This document shows positions 8,988 through 20,143 of a stretch of 64,000 bases of DNA, piece by piece. Position 1 is the first letter of the stretch. Each line of letters starts with the position of its first letter. The translations under genes and the position numbers were made by a program. The notes under the pieces are model-generated. The model worked only from the letters and a program-made list of their open reading frames with translations. It did no database searches and was not told the DNA's origin. Origin of the DNA: Phialophora verrucosa (taxonomy: Eukaryota; Ascomycota; Eurotiomycetes; Chaetothyriales; Herpotrichiellaceae); assembly GCA_002099365.1 (NCBI GenBank), contig MSED01000013.1, positions 2,232,001 through 2,296,000 on the forward strand, in the 5' to 3' direction.

Positions 8988-10923
8988 ATGGCTGGTCGGC
9001 CGTCGACTGCTCGCAGCGAAATATCGTCAGCCATCTCCGAAGATGGCTACGGTTCGCGACCGCAATCTGGCGCTCCTCTACCTTCCCTTCCCAATCCTCC
9101 AGCGTCGCAGCATGGCTATGTCCATCTTAGAGGCATCACGCAACCAACGAACCGTTCGATCAGAAGCAACGCTTCCCCGGCGGCTCCTGCTCCACCTTCC
9201 AGTACTACGGGCTCCAGCCGTCCGCAGAGTCCTGTTTCGCAGGGCAGTCGCACCCATGTTCCGTCATTGACCGCACAAGGCTTCTTCAAACCCATGAGTT
9301 CTCAGAGATTGCAAGCGCAAAGACTAAGAAGACCTCTGGGAACGAGGACAATGCAGACTCCGGCACCTATTCCAGACGGCGATGGAGATGAGGATGCACG
9401 AAGTGTGGCGTCTAGTAGACAGGGGCCTTTCCATGCTATGCCCAGGAGTCATCGTCCGGCGCCCTCCATCACGACCGAGTATACTCAGTCAGAGGCACCA
9501 GACACTCCTGATGCTGCGTCTCCCGACTTTGCTTCTCACCACGAAGCCGACACGCAGCTAGTCAATGGCGCAACCGCCCAGAAACCACGCCGTCCATCCC
9601 GCCTGAACATCGCTACGACCCATAAAGCTGGCGACGCACCTCAGAAGTCACCACTGTCGTTCCGGTCTGGTCTCAGTTTGGGCAGCAAACACCGCCTGGA
9701 GGCAGGCCACCAACAGCTATCCTCAAATGTCACATCCCCAGCTTATCCTCCTGACTCTAATGCAGAGGTGGCCAAGAGGAGTGCTTTGGGCAAGAACTAC
9801 GAGTACTTTGAAGGCAACACTATCTTCTGGCTGGGCGGACGGCTTCAAAATGCTCGTGATCGCCCCATCAACATAGCTACGGGTGTGTTCTTGGTCCTTC
9901 CGGCCGTCCTATTTCTCGTTTACTCGTAAGTCGAGACATTCCGAGTCAGTTCGCAAGTGGACTGACAATTCCAGGGCTCCATGGCTGTGGCATCATGTGT
10001 CGCCCGCGTTACCATTAATATTCGCTTACCTGTTTTTCATTTGTTTGTCTTCGTTTCTTCATGCTTCACTTGTTGATCCAGGGGTAAGACCACACCGTGT
10101 TTATTTCCGTACCTGATCTGACTATGCATAGGTATTCCCTCGAAATATCCATCCCTTCCCTCCAGAGGATAATAGTGACCCTCTGGCTCTTGGACCACCA
10201 ACCAACGACTGGGTCATGGTACGATTGGCTACATCACAAACAGCGGCCATGGATGTGCCAGTCAAGTACTGCAAGACCTGCAACATTTGGCGACCGCCTC
10301 GATGCTATCATTGTCGAGTGTGCGATAATTGTGTGGAAACCCTCGATCACCACTGTGTCTGGCTGAACAACTGTGTGGGCCGCCGCAACTATCGTTATTT
10401 CTTCGCCTTTGTCAGCTCGGCAACGCTGTTGGGTCTTTACCTGGCTTTCGCCTCGTTGGGGCATGTGATTGCCTACCAGCACCAGAGGCATGTCTCATTT
10501 GGGACATCGATAGGCCGAAACCGAGTTCCGTTCGCCATGTTCATATATGGACTATTGGGCTTTGCGTATCCATTTTCATTGTGGGTGTACCACTTACTGC
10601 TTGTCGGCAAGGGCGAGACAACCAGAGAATATCTCGCGTCACGGAGGTTTCCCAAAGCTGAAAGACATCGACCTTTCACACAAGGCAATTTCATTAAGAA
10701 TTGGATCACCGTTCTCGCTCGGCCGAAGCCGCCGACCTATCTTCACTTCAAGAAGAAGTACGAGGAGGGAGATCAGCGTTTTGGTGCGCGGAGAGGGGAT
10801 CGACAAGCCAAGTTGACCGCTGAGGCGAAGAATGGAGAGATGGAGATGAAGCCTGTACAGAGTTCACAAAAGACCTTCGAAGGCCCTACGGCGAGGACAT
10901 TTTCGAAGCAAGAGGCTAGATGA
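8988..10923 (+). CDS. erf2: Palmitoyltransferase ERF2 (DHHC family), three exons
   Basis: Protein S-palmitoyltransferase of the ER membrane that lipidates Ras-type proteins (known for the ERF2 family). Exons are 8988-9925, 9975-10083 and 10132-10923, giving 612 residues. The N-terminal 270 residues are Ser/Pro-rich and disordered. Next come membrane segments around residues 300-345, including PLIFAYLFFICLSSFLH before DPG. The cysteine-rich DHHC domain runs from YCKTCNIWRPPRCYHC to DHHCVWLNNCVG, with catalytic DHHC at 421-424. Two more membrane segments and the TTREYL motif follow. The start is the first ATG (8988); an upstream in-frame TTG at 8976 was not used. Length matches Aspergillus ERF2. 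Confidence 0.92.
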
Positions 10924-11361
10924 GTGTGTATAATAGTGTAATTGGCCTTCGTGCCGGGCACCAGATGTGTACCAGGCCGCAGAATAAAGTCACATATTCC
11001 CACCACGTGGGCCAAGCACCGAATGCAAGATGACTGGCGTTGCTCAAGCATGGTAACAGCTTGGGGAATGTTGTTGCGCTGGACGGCCGGTTTGCTGGCC
11101 GTGCAGGTGTAATTGGTGGAGCACCGGCTGTCGCCCTGGTCATGGAGACATAAGACCCATTTCCCAATCTCGCACCCCTCTGATACTCCAGCCTCCTGTT
11201 TATCGCATCTTCCACACTGCACTGAGCCGACGCGTACCTCAACCGGTATCCTCTTCTAGATAGATAGAGGTGTGTTCGGCGGTCCATTGCTCAACTACTA
11301 TCCAAGTTTGACGCGTCGATTCGCCAGTGTCCACAGTCGGGCTCCGCCCGTGGCTACAACG
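10924..11361. other. Intergenic upstream of the SET-domain gene
   Basis: A 438-bp promoter and 3' UTR interval. It contains a 6-bp inverted repeat (ACGGCC at 11083, GGCCGT at 11097). No gene is supported. Confidence 0.5.
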
Positions 11362-13767
11362 ATGCCTCTCCGACAGACCCTCCTCAACTTCTACCGGGGA
11401 CGTATCGAGAACAGGAAATCTGCTGCTGCTGCTGCTGCCGCCGCCGCCTCCTCGGAACCACGACCTGTATACGCCCGAACACCCAGCTCGGCCTCGTCGG
11501 CAACAGACTCAGACACAATTGCCGTGCGCCTCGATCCTCCCCGACAACAACTCCCTACACCGTCCGAAAGCTCCGTCGACGTGTCTGTACATGATGCGCG
11601 GGTCATGACCATGAAAGAAGTACCCAAAGGCCGTGTACGACGCGTCAGTCAACGGCTTCTCAACAACCAAAGTCAGGCTGGCCTGGTGGAGCAGGTTCAG
11701 GATGACCCGGCCAAAAGCAGAACCGTCAGCGGCGAGACCTTGGTCAACTTGGAGAACGCAAGTCAATCCACTCTGTTGAAAGAGGGCGTTGCAGCCTTGG
11801 ACCTGCCCTGGAATATGAGCGAGGTGTTTGCGGAAAAGGGTTGTCAAGATGTGCTACCAGAGAAGAACGCCAAAGTTGATGCGACACTACGAACACGAGA
11901 CGACACAGAAGACGCCGAAGACGCCGAGGAAGAACGCACACGCAGAGAGAAAGCGGCACAAAAGAAGGCTAAAAGGGACGAGAACAACAAGCTGTGGGAA
12001 AAACGACGTAAAGCCGCAGAGAAACAGGCCACGAGAAGATCTTCAAGAGTGCCTGTCCTCGAGAAAGCCGGAGAACTCATGTCGAGCATTGCCAACAGCG
12101 TGCTCGGGAAGAGAAAGGACAGAGCTTCTGAGCTACAGAGCAGCTCCAGATCCAAAGCCACGGGCGATATGGAATCTACATCTGGAGAACCTACGTCAAA
12201 GAAGAGACGTATCAGTGAGGGTGATGCTCCTGTTCCCGAAGAGCCTGTGCAACCTCGACAACCAGCCCGACGACGGGAGAAGAAATGGCTCACTTCAGGC
12301 CTCTATGCCGGTCAACCCAGAACCTTCAATGGGCGTCTTACCGAGGGCAAGAACAAGCGGAAGAGCACAACGCCTGCGGAGCCATTCAAGGAGAATAAAG
12401 TGTTGCCCCTGCCCATGTTCGCCGCAGAACGTGTCTTGAAGCACGGACGGGACTTCAAGCTCCCCTTCGACGTCTTCTCTCCTCTGCCAGCAGGCCAACC
12501 CAAGCCAGACGAGTGGAAGAAAGTCAACAAGAACGTCTTCGTAGGAGATGCAGCACAGGCGTGGCGAGTAGACAAGTTCGAAGAGTACTCAAGCTGTCTC
12601 TGCAAGGCCGAGACGGGCTGTGATCACAATTGCATGAACCGCTACATGTACTACGAGTGCGACGACAAGAATTGCGACCTTACACCGGAGCAGTGCGGTA
12701 ATCGTGCGTTTGAGGGGCTCCGTCAGCGGGTCAAGAAAGGAGGCAAATACAACATTGGTGTTGAAGTGATCAAGACGGAGGACAGAGGCTATGGCGTCCG
12801 AAGCAATCGCATGTTTGACCCTCATCAAATCATTGTGGAATATACAGGCGAGATCATCACGCAGGAAGAATGCGAACATCGGATGAGGAAAACGTATAAG
12901 AACAACGAGGTATGAGTGCGACCTTGTCATTTCTGGAGTCCACTGACCTGAATGCAGTGCTACTATTTGATGCTCTTTGATCAGAATATGATCATCGATG
13001 CTACACGCGGGTCCATCGCTCGGTTCGTCAATCACTCGTGCGAGCCTAACTGCCGGATGGAGAAGTGGACGGTCAACGGCAAACCAAGGATGGCGCTGTT
13101 CGCAGGTGATCGCGGCATCATGACTGGAGAAGAACTCACTTACGACTATAACTTCGACCCATTCTCTCAGAAGAACGTCCAGGAGTGCAGATGCGGCTCT
13201 GAGAAGTGCCGCGGGGTCCTCGGTCCAAGACCTAAAGAAGAGAGAAAACAGAAGAGCCCCGACGCTGAGGTCAGCAAGGGTCGAGGCAAACTGGCCGGAG
13301 CGAAGAGAAAGCTGGCTGATGCCATAGAAGAAACGACCAGTCGAGTCACCAAAAAGGTGAAGTTGTCTACTACGCACAAGGCCAAAGTCTCCACGCGGAA
13401 GGCATCAGGTCCAGCCAAGGTTCAGAAGGGAAAAGTCATCAGGAAGGTGGTCTCTAAGAAGACCAGTGCAACGGTGGTCAAGGGATTATCCCGCCGACCA
13501 TCGAAACTCAAGGCCCTTGTGGCTACTGCAAAAAGCAAGACGGTCAAAGGAAGAGTGGTGTCAACCACATCGTCGAAAGCACTGATCGAGAAGGGGAGTC
13601 CCAAGGGGTCGGCGAAGGCGCTGAGCAGATCATCCAGTTTGCGGGCGAAAGCTTCCAGTGTCAAGAGCCGGGTGGTGAGGACTGTTCGAGGAGCACCAAG
13701 CGGGAGGACCAGGGGCATCCGAGCGGTCGTTGGTGAAGGTGAAGATGAGGATGTTGAGATGTCGTGA
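11362..13767 (+). CDS. Histone-lysine N-methyltransferase, ASH1-type (AWS-SET-postSET)
   Basis: Chromatin methyltransferase, probably for histone H3 lysine 36. Exons are 11362-12909 and 12958-13767, giving 785 residues. After a disordered, charged N-terminus with an Ala run coded by GCT/GCC repeats, an AWS domain begins near residue 405 (SSCLCKAETGCDHNC). The SET domain follows, with GYGVRS, EYTGEI and NHSCEPNC (N541, H542, C544). A post-SET cysteine cluster CRCGSEKC lies near 593. The C-terminal 180 residues are Lys/Ser-rich. No WW or SRI domain is visible, which argues for ASH1 rather than SET2. The only intron interrupts the SET domain between NNE and CYYLM. The start is the first ATG; the frame is open upstream to a GTG. 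Confidence 0.85.
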
Positions 13768-14132
13768 TGACGAGCAATGCTGTGGCTAAGGTTGTGATTA
13801 GCGAAGGCGCAAAGCGAGTTAAGTGGAGAGCTGGGTCGAGCGACAGGAGCATTGCTTGGGAAGATTTTGTTATTGTTTTGTGCGAAGACGTGTGGCGCTG
13901 GCCTGGGTTGCCGAGGCCGCGGCCATTCAATCTACACGAGCTGCCCCTTCTAGATGACGGACTTCTCCATGGGATCGAATGGCGACAGTGGCAGAGCTGG
14001 TCCATGGTGCGGAGAAGACGCTGCAATGCTACCAATAACACGATATGATGCATTCTCTTGTGCCGTGATATGAAACTCTGCGTGCGCGTGTCCAGCTCCG
14101 GCTTCTCTACATTCTGCAATCGACCGTCCAGT
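13768..14132. other. Intergenic, between tandem genes
   Basis: A 365-bp interval with no supported gene. The last 63 bp (from ATG 14070) stay in frame with the next gene and may be an alternative N-terminus. Confidence 0.45.
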
Positions 14133-15437
14133 ATGGGAGTAACTAATGGGGCCAGCGACGGCGCGCCATTCGCGTCAGTCATCAAGGAGTATCGACCGGA
14201 CTTGAAACCATACGAAGAGCTGTACAAGCACTGCCATGCCAATGGCGAACTGTCGACACAGGAGAAAGAGACAGCCGCGCTCATCACCGACCGTCTGAAG
14301 AAACTCTCAGCCGATCTAGACATCCGCACCGGTATAGGCGGCCATGGCCAAGTTGCGATCCTCAAGAACGGCTCCGGGCCCACGATCCTGCTGCGAGCTG
14401 ACATCGACGCTTTGCCCGTGCAGGAGAAAACAGGTCTCGACTACGCCAGCACGAAGACGATGCGCGACACGGACGGGCTGGTCAAACCAGTCATGCACGC
14501 TTGTGGGCACGACTTCCACATCACCTCCCTTCTAGCGGCCGCCGAGACCCTCATTGCCGCCCGCGCAAAGTGGTCGGGCACCATCATCTTCCTCTTCCAA
14601 CCGGCCGAGGAACGAGGGTGCGGCGCCCGTGCCATGGTCGACGACGGTCTCTACGCCTCAGACAAGCACGCCTGCCCCATCCCTGACGTCGTGCTGGGCC
14701 AGCACGTCTTCCCGCTGCAGGCGGGAAAGACGGCCACCCGCGCCGGCCCGATCATGTCCGCGGCAGACAGCTTCAAGATAACCATCTACGGCAGCGGCGG
14801 GCATGGGTCGATGCCGCATCGAACGATCGACCCCGTCGTCATCGCATCCCACGTCGTCGTGCGCCTGCAGTCCATTGTGTCGCGAGAAGTCCCGCCCGAC
14901 GAGACCGCCGTCGTCACCGTCGGCGCCCTACAGGCCGGGAGCACCGAGAACGTCATCTCCGACGAAGCCGTGCTCAAAATCAACATCCGCAGTGTGAGTG
15001 TAGAATGGCGCGAACGCATCCTCGCCTCGGTCAAGAGGATCATCCAAGCGGAGTGTCTGGCTGGGAACTGCCCGAAAGATCCGCTCATCGAACCGACCTC
15101 GAGTTTCCCGCTGACTATCAACGACGTCGCTGTGGCTGGAGTGATCAACGAATCATTCACCGCATACTTCGGCGCAGACCATGATCCCAATGTGAAGAAC
15201 GTGCTGGGAAGTGAGGATTTCGGCATCCTCGGTTCAGCCATCGACAGACCGTACTGCTTCTGGTTCTTCGGCGGCCATGATGCCAATATGTACGGGGAAA
15301 TGAAGGGCAAGGGAGAGGAGCATAAGATCCCGGTTAATCACAGTCCGTTCTTTGCGCCGGTCGTGCAGCCGACCCTGACGGTGGGAGTGGATGCTCTGGT
15401 TGTGGCAGCTTTGACTTACGTTTGGAAGAAGGCGTGA
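14133..15437 (+). CDS. M20 family metal-dependent amidohydrolase
   Basis: Hydrolase of the M20D group (hippurate hydrolase, IAA-amino acid hydrolase and N-acyl amino acid amidohydrolase relatives), expected to cleave N-acyl amino acids in a metal-dependent way. Visible landmarks are ILLRADIDALPVQE, the metal ligands in MHACGHDFH, the catalytic and ligand glutamates in QPAEERGCGA, the dimerisation-domain GSGGHGSMPH, and LGSEDFG near the end. No intron is needed. The start at 14133 gives 434 residues and aligns with the usual family start before EYRPDL. An upstream in-frame ATG (14070) would add 21 residues that look presequence-like. Substrate cannot be read from sequence. It shares strand with the dehydrogenase 637 bp downstream, but fungi rarely co-transcribe. 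Confidence 0.85.
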   Translation: MGVTNGASDGAPFASVIKEYRPDLKPYEELYKHCHANGELSTQEKETAALITDRLKKLSADLDIRTGIGGHGQVAILKNGSGPTILLRADIDALPVQEKTGLDYASTKTMRDTDGLVKPVMHACGHDFHITSLLAAAETLIAARAKWSGTIIFLFQPAEERGCGARAMVDDGLYASDKHACPIPDVVLGQHVFPLQAGKTATRAGPIMSAADSFKITIYGSGGHGSMPHRTIDPVVIASHVVVRLQSIVSREVPPDETAVVTVGALQAGSTENVISDEAVLKINIRSVSVEWRERILASVKRIIQAECLAGNCPKDPLIEPTSSFPLTINDVAVAGVINESFTAYFGADHDPNVKNVLGSEDFGILGSAIDRPYCFWFFGGHDANMYGEMKGKGEEHKIPVNHSPFFAPVVQPTLTVGVDALVVAALTYVWKKA

Positions 15438-16074
15438 GAGGAGCGGGTAGTGAGTACTCTTGGTGAAAGAGAATGTACTGTGTTGAGTAGGAAGGCGCGT
15501 TGTCGTGATACTTAGGTTATTCTGAGTACATACTATGGTGAGACGGCAGGGAGGCATAGGCATGGGAGGGCGATGAGGGCGATCAAAAGAAAAGCGCTTA
15601 GAGAGACTGATGGTCCACCGTATTCAACGTGGCCCAAGAATTGCGCTTCAAAGGGTTTCATGGTCCACCGTATCGTCTGCCACCTGGCGACTGAGCTTCC
15701 TGCTCTTCTTTCATGTCCCATTCGTTGCCGAAATCCTCCCAAAATAATCGATTCTTGGAACATTTGAACCTCGCCTTCTTCCTCGTAGACACGGAAACCC
15801 ATTTGTAAGCAGCTGAGGTGTGTATGTCGCCATGCATATGAGACTTCCCCAAGTATCCAGCAGCGACATCGGCACATGCGTTCGTCTCCAAATCGGAGAA
15901 TGGCCGATGACAACACTGACCTCGTTCGATCCCAAGCAGAGTAAGTGATAAAGACCAAGGCCAAGACCGTTTCTGGAGTGTCATATATTGCCATTGGAGC
16001 CTCCTCGAAGAGCCGGCTTCTTGTAATAACAACAACGACGACGAGTTCCTTGCCTACAGTACAAGCCGCGGTCT
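15438..16074. other. Intergenic with a 14-bp direct repeat
   Basis: No supported gene. ATGGTCCACCGTAT occurs twice, at 15610-15623 and 15660-15673, exactly 50 bp apart. Confidence 0.5.
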
Positions 16075-17277
16075 ATGAGATTCATGACCCAGGCAGCACG
16101 TAGATTAACAGCAACCGCGAGCATCATATCCCAACAACCCCACAGCACATTCAGCCTCAGCACCGTGCGAACCCTATCATCGTCGACAATGTCTTCATCC
16201 TCGGGTGCCAAACTCGCCATCCTCGACGACTACGCCGCCATCTCGTCGCCGCATTTCCAATCCCTCGCCTCGCAACTCCAGATCGACTCGTTTCCTCAAA
16301 CTCTGCAGGCTCGGATCCCCTCGGAGCATGACGCCCTGGTCGCCCGCCTGAAACCATACACCATCATCAGCACGATGCGCGAACGGACGCAGTTCCCGCG
16401 CTCGGTGCTCGCCGAGCTCCCCAACCTAAAGCTCCTGCTCACGACGGGGATGAAAAACGCGTCCATCGACATGGCGGCGTGCAAAGACCTCGGCATCACC
16501 GTCGTGGGCACGTACCCTAAGCGCAACGCGACCAAGGGGTACGACGCTACTAACGAAATGACGTGGGCTTTGATCCTGGGGTTGGCCAAGGACGTCGCGC
16601 GCGGGGATGCCGTTGTGAAGGCGCCCTCCCCCGCGGCGAACGACCCGAACGCCCGCGTCGGCGGATGGCAGACGACCCTGACGTTCGGGCTCGCGGGCAA
16701 GACGCTGGGCCTGCTCGGGCTCGGCAAGCTCGGCACCCAGGCGGCGATCACGGGACATCTGGGCTTCGGGATGAAGGTCATTGCGTGGTCGGCGTCGCTG
16801 ACGCAGGACAAGGCGGACGAGGCGGCGCAGGAGCGGGGCCTGCCCAAAGGCACGTTCCGCGTCGTGGGGAGCAAGAAGGAACTGTGCGAGCAGGCGGACG
16901 TGTTGAGCGTGCACTACGTCCTCTCCGACCGGTCGCGGGGCATCGTGGGCAAGGACGAGCTGGGCAGCATGAAGAAGAACGCGCTCCTCGTGAACACGTC
17001 GCGTGGGCCGCTGATCGACGAAGCCGCGCTGGTCGAGGCGCTCGAGGCCGGCAAGATCAGAGGCGTGGGCCTCGATGTCTTTGACGTGGAGCCCTTGCCT
17101 AAGGAGAGTCCATGGCGGAAGAGCGGGTATTGGGGCGAGGCCGGCCGGAGCACGGTACTGCTCAGTCCGCATATGGGCTATGTGGAGGAGGAGACCATGC
17201 ATGATTGGTATGAGCAGCAGGCTGGGGCTATCAAGGCGTGGATCAACAAGGAGGAGGTCAAGGGGATTATTCAGTGA
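16075..17277 (+). CDS. D-isomer-specific 2-hydroxyacid dehydrogenase
   Basis: NAD(P)-dependent dehydrogenase of 400 residues that interconverts a D-2-hydroxyacid and a 2-oxoacid; the substrate is unknown. The nucleotide-binding Rossmann fold shows LGLLGLGKLGTQ, and the family catalytic triad is present as Arg in NTSRGPLIDE, Glu in DVFDVEPLP and His in LLSPHMGY. The first 38 residues are Arg/Ser/Thr-rich without acidic residues and look like a mitochondrial presequence. A second Met at 16189 (MSSSSGAKLAILDDY) begins the conserved part, so dual targeting by alternative start is conceivable. The gene is strongly GC-biased at third positions. The final coding segment is repeated just after the stop (see the repeat at 17221). 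Confidence 0.88.
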   Translation: MRFMTQAARRLTATASIISQQPHSTFSLSTVRTLSSSTMSSSSGAKLAILDDYAAISSPHFQSLASQLQIDSFPQTLQARIPSEHDALVARLKPYTIISTMRERTQFPRSVLAELPNLKLLLTTGMKNASIDMAACKDLGITVVGTYPKRNATKGYDATNEMTWALILGLAKDVARGDAVVKAPSPAANDPNARVGGWQTTLTFGLAGKTLGLLGLGKLGTQAAITGHLGFGMKVIAWSASLTQDKADEAAQERGLPKGTFRVVGSKKELCEQADVLSVHYVLSDRSRGIVGKDELGSMKKNALLVNTSRGPLIDEAALVEALEAGKIRGVGLDVFDVEPLPKESPWRKSGYWGEAGRSTVLLSPHMGYVEEETMHDWYEQQAGAIKAWINKEEVKGIIQ

Positions 17278-17340
17278 GCAGCATGCTGTGCTGTCAAGGT
17301 GTGGATCAACAAGAACGAGGGCAAGGGCATCATTCACCGA
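17221..17340 (+). repeat. Duplicated 3' coding segment of the 2-hydroxyacid dehydrogenase
   Basis: The last codons of the dehydrogenase (17221-17277, peptide AIKAWINKEEVKGIIQ) recur directly downstream at about 17285-17340 as AVKVWINKNEGKGII, followed by HRVE. The copies are imperfect, so the duplication is not new. The TGA of the first copy leaves the second untranslated. Confidence 0.75.
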
Positions 17341-17646
17341 GTGGAAGGTCCATCGACGGGCTACTGAATGATAGGCCGGTTAGGGAAGAACCACGGACAT
17401 ACGACGATCATGTATCAGCCGTCTTTTTTTAAAGAGGTCGTGTGTGATGTTGCTCAACGTTGCTATGCTGTGAGTCTAAGCGCGTTGTATTGAAAGGTAA
17501 AGCACGCATGCATGGAAATACATATTCGCTGAAGAATGAATTCCCACTCAGACCCCCTTTCACCTGGCTATTCCCTATGCCTGAGGAGTCCTTCTGCGCA
17601 TGCGATCCAATCTAACGCACTTGTTGACAGATCTCCCTCTCTCCCT

Positions 17647-18795
17647 TCATAAGCTGTCGTCGTTCTTGATCTGCACCTTGATGGCCCCGCTCTTCGGATC
17701 GCTCGCCGTCTTGAACGCCTCGATCGCGTCGCTCATGTTATACCTGTGCGTGACCAGCTTCTCCAGGCTGATCACGCCGCTCTCCACTAACCGGATCGCC
17801 TTGGGCCAGGTGTTGCTGTACCTGTACTGATACTGTAGGTCGATCTCCTGGGTCGAGAGGCGCATGAACGGGATCTTCATCTCGTTCTTGCCCACGCCGA
17901 TGATGAAGACTTTGCCGCCGAACTTGACGGACCAGATCGCTGCATTGACCGACGACTCGACACCCGTGCATTCGACGGCGACGCGAGGTCTGATCCCGCC
18001 CATCGCCCCGACGATCTGCTCGGCGCACTCTTCCGCCGATTTGCCCATCGGCACCTGGAACGTCGACACCCGCGGGACGAGCTCCTTGGCGAACTTCAGC
18101 CTCCCGGCGTCGATGTCGGTGATCAGCAGCGGAGACGCCCCCGCGGCGGCACAGCACAGCAACGACACCAATCCAATGGGTCCGGCACCACATATCAGGA
18201 CTGGATCTCCCAGCCTGACGCCTGCGCGATCCATGCCTGCGAGCGCCACGGACAGCGGCTCCAACAGGCTGCCGTTCTCGTAACTCATGTCTCCGATCTT
18301 GTGGCACCACACGGCCGGGTGCTTGACATAGCGGCGCAAGAGGCCGTCAACGGGAGGGGTGCTCAGAAACTCAACGCTCTCGCACCCATTATAACGCCCC
18401 GTCAGGCAGGGCTCGCACTGGAAACACGGAATGTTCGGCTCGATGGCTACCCGGTCCCCGGGCTTTAAGGTCTTGACCGAGGGATGTGCACTGAGGATGA
18501 CGCCCGCGGACTCGTGGCCTAGGATGTGATCCCCGTTCACGATCATGGGGCCTATGCAGCCTGCGTGCCAGAAGTGGACATCCGAGCCGCAGATCCCCGT
18601 GCTCTTAATGCCAATGTAGACTTCCCCTTCTTTCAGGTCCCTCCCCGCTTGGACATCTTCGAGCGAGGGCGACGCATCTGCGACCCAGAGGTCGTGTTTA
18701 GGATTCGTGAAGACGCCGATGTTGGATTTCGAGGCGGATGTCCCTGAGGCGGCGTATGTTCCGTTGACGCCGTTGGTGCCGTTGGTGGTCGACAT
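17647..18795 (-). CDS. ladA: L-arabinitol 4-dehydrogenase
   Basis: Zinc-dependent, NAD-linked oxidation of L-arabinitol to L-xylulose in the fungal L-arabinose pathway, cytosolic (family knowledge). The 382-residue frame shows the catalytic zinc site (C69 in STGICGSDVHFWHAG, H94 and E95 in GDHILGHESAG), the structural zinc site (C124, C127, C130, C138), GAGPIG at 203-208, and Asp227 after the second Rossmann strand, consistent with NAD preference. Conserved blocks such as FLSTPPVDGLLRRYVKHPA and IDLQYQYRY fit L-arabinitol rather than xylitol dehydrogenases. The ATG at 18795 starts MSTTNGTNG and the conserved part begins at NIGVFTN. The frame is open 170 codons upstream without any family resemblance and was not included. 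Confidence 0.9.
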   Translation of the reverse strand: MSTTNGTNGVNGTYAASGTSASKSNIGVFTNPKHDLWVADASPSLEDVQAGRDLKEGEVYIGIKSTGICGSDVHFWHAGCIGPMIVNGDHILGHESAGVILSAHPSVKTLKPGDRVAIEPNIPCFQCEPCLTGRYNGCESVEFLSTPPVDGLLRRYVKHPAVWCHKIGDMSYENGSLLEPLSVALAGMDRAGVRLGDPVLICGAGPIGLVSLLCCAAAGASPLLITDIDAGRLKFAKELVPRVSTFQVPMGKSAEECAEQIVGAMGGIRPRVAVECTGVESSVNAAIWSVKFGGKVFIIGVGKNEMKIPFMRLSTQEIDLQYQYRYSNTWPKAIRLVESGVISLEKLVTHRYNMSDAIEAFKTASDPKSGAIKVQIKNDDSL

Positions 18796-19045
18796 TGTTT
18801 TGGTTTGCGGGTGAATGGCGTCCGTCCTCTTTGGACTGGACAAGCAATGAAGGGAACCGGCGTTTGACGAAGAATGAAGGAATTCGTAGACTAAATACGC
18901 TTCTGCAGAAAGACACTCACACAGGCAGGAAAAAAGAATGGAAAAAAGAAGGGACCGGACCTTCGAGATGCACAAAAGTTTCACAAGGCCATCACGGCGG
19001 AATGTTGTGTTCCTGCATTTTGCTGCTCGTCCTGCCAGAGACTTG

Positions 19046-19069
19046 AACCCCACTGACGTTCGCGGGGTT
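19046..19069. promoter_or_regulatory. Inverted pair of CreA-type sites around a TGACGT core, ladA promoter
   Basis: AACCCC (19046-19051) and GGGGTT (19064-19069) form a perfect 6-bp inverted repeat with a 12-nt loop. The arms contain CCCCAC (19048) and GCGGGG (19062), both matching the CreA consensus SYGGRG on opposite strands. The loop holds TGACGT, a bZIP half-site type core. It lies about 250 bp upstream of the ladA ATG. Carbon catabolite repression here is inferred. Confidence 0.4.
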
Positions 19070-20143
19070 GAGCGGGCGGGTATTTCACACCGGAGAATCG
19101 CCCTGTTCGGGCATCCCGCTGTGTTTCGGCGTGGCGCCAGCCAATGCAGTGGGCAGATTGCGGGCAGCCGCTCTGGGTTTCGGCGCTTCTCGGGCCATGT
19201 TCCTGCCGACCGCCGCCAACGCGAGGCTGCAGCTATAGCCTTGCTGCTTTTGAGTTGTGGCTCTGCTGCCCTTCTGTGTCTGGAGTTGTCTGGACTTTCC
19301 ATCAATCAAATGGCTCTGTCTGCGGGCCGCTCAGCGAGTCAATCCTCGTCCCCACGGTGCTGTCCGATGATCGTGCATCTCCATCTCAGGACAGCTGCGT
19401 TTGTCCCTTCTGTGATGGTTGCCAAATGCAGACGATCGAGGCGTGGGGTGTGGTGAGCCCTGGACAGCTGTTCTGTCTGAACACAGTACACAAGATGATA
19501 TAAGGCACTGCAAACACTGGAGGCGTTTTTTTGCCAGAGCGTGCTTCAATCTTCCACCACTTCCTGTTTCTTTGGGTGCTTATTTATATTCCAGATCTTT
19601 TGCTGATGAGATGCTCCCAGTGCCATCGTCCAGTGGGAGCCATGCCACTCCTAGACCACCGACGAACACGTACTGCGGGACATTCCCAAAGGACTTTCTA
19701 CCAACAGTGACATTGCGCAAATCACCGGAACTCTATGACTGTCTACCACTTCGTCATGGCTTGCCTAGATCAAAGTCACCTGTCCGGCAGCTTCTCACGA
19801 GCATATCTTCTGTCTTTGGGTGAGGCCCTGCTGGGGTCAGTGAGAGCCCGCACTCTTGTTTGCCATATATACGACAATGGCAACCTTGTGGCCACTGCCA
19901 CGAAGAGTGTCTTGGAAAACATCCATACCATTGTCACTGGACCAGAAAAGCAGACATGCTTGAATACTCCTGTTGGTTGGATGGGCTGGTGGCGATGGCC
20001 GCAGCACAGCACAGCATCACTGTCACTGGCAAGCACATGCAGTATCCCTTTTTCGTTCTCAAATGCGAGTGTCGTGAGGTCTGAAGCCCAGCGACGGTGA
20101 CGACAGTGATAGTTGCGACTGTGGCGAGCGTCCATCCATCAGA

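Noticed and set aside
12589..13377. 262-codon minus-strand frame inside the SET-domain gene
   Set aside because: It is antisense to the SET domain and runs across that gene's intron. There is no family resemblance.
16426..17337. 303-codon minus-strand frame across the 2-hydroxyacid dehydrogenase
   Set aside because: It is a GC-driven shadow of a well-supported gene.
19020..19075. tRNA-like T-arm string on the minus strand (GGGGTTCAAGTC)
   Set aside because: The stem pairs only through wobbles, and I could not find acceptor, D or anticodon arms.
18796..19305. 170-codon N-terminal extension of ladA
   Set aside because: The frame is open, but the sequence is unlike any LAD, lies in a promoter with regulatory motifs, and the family start is at 18795.
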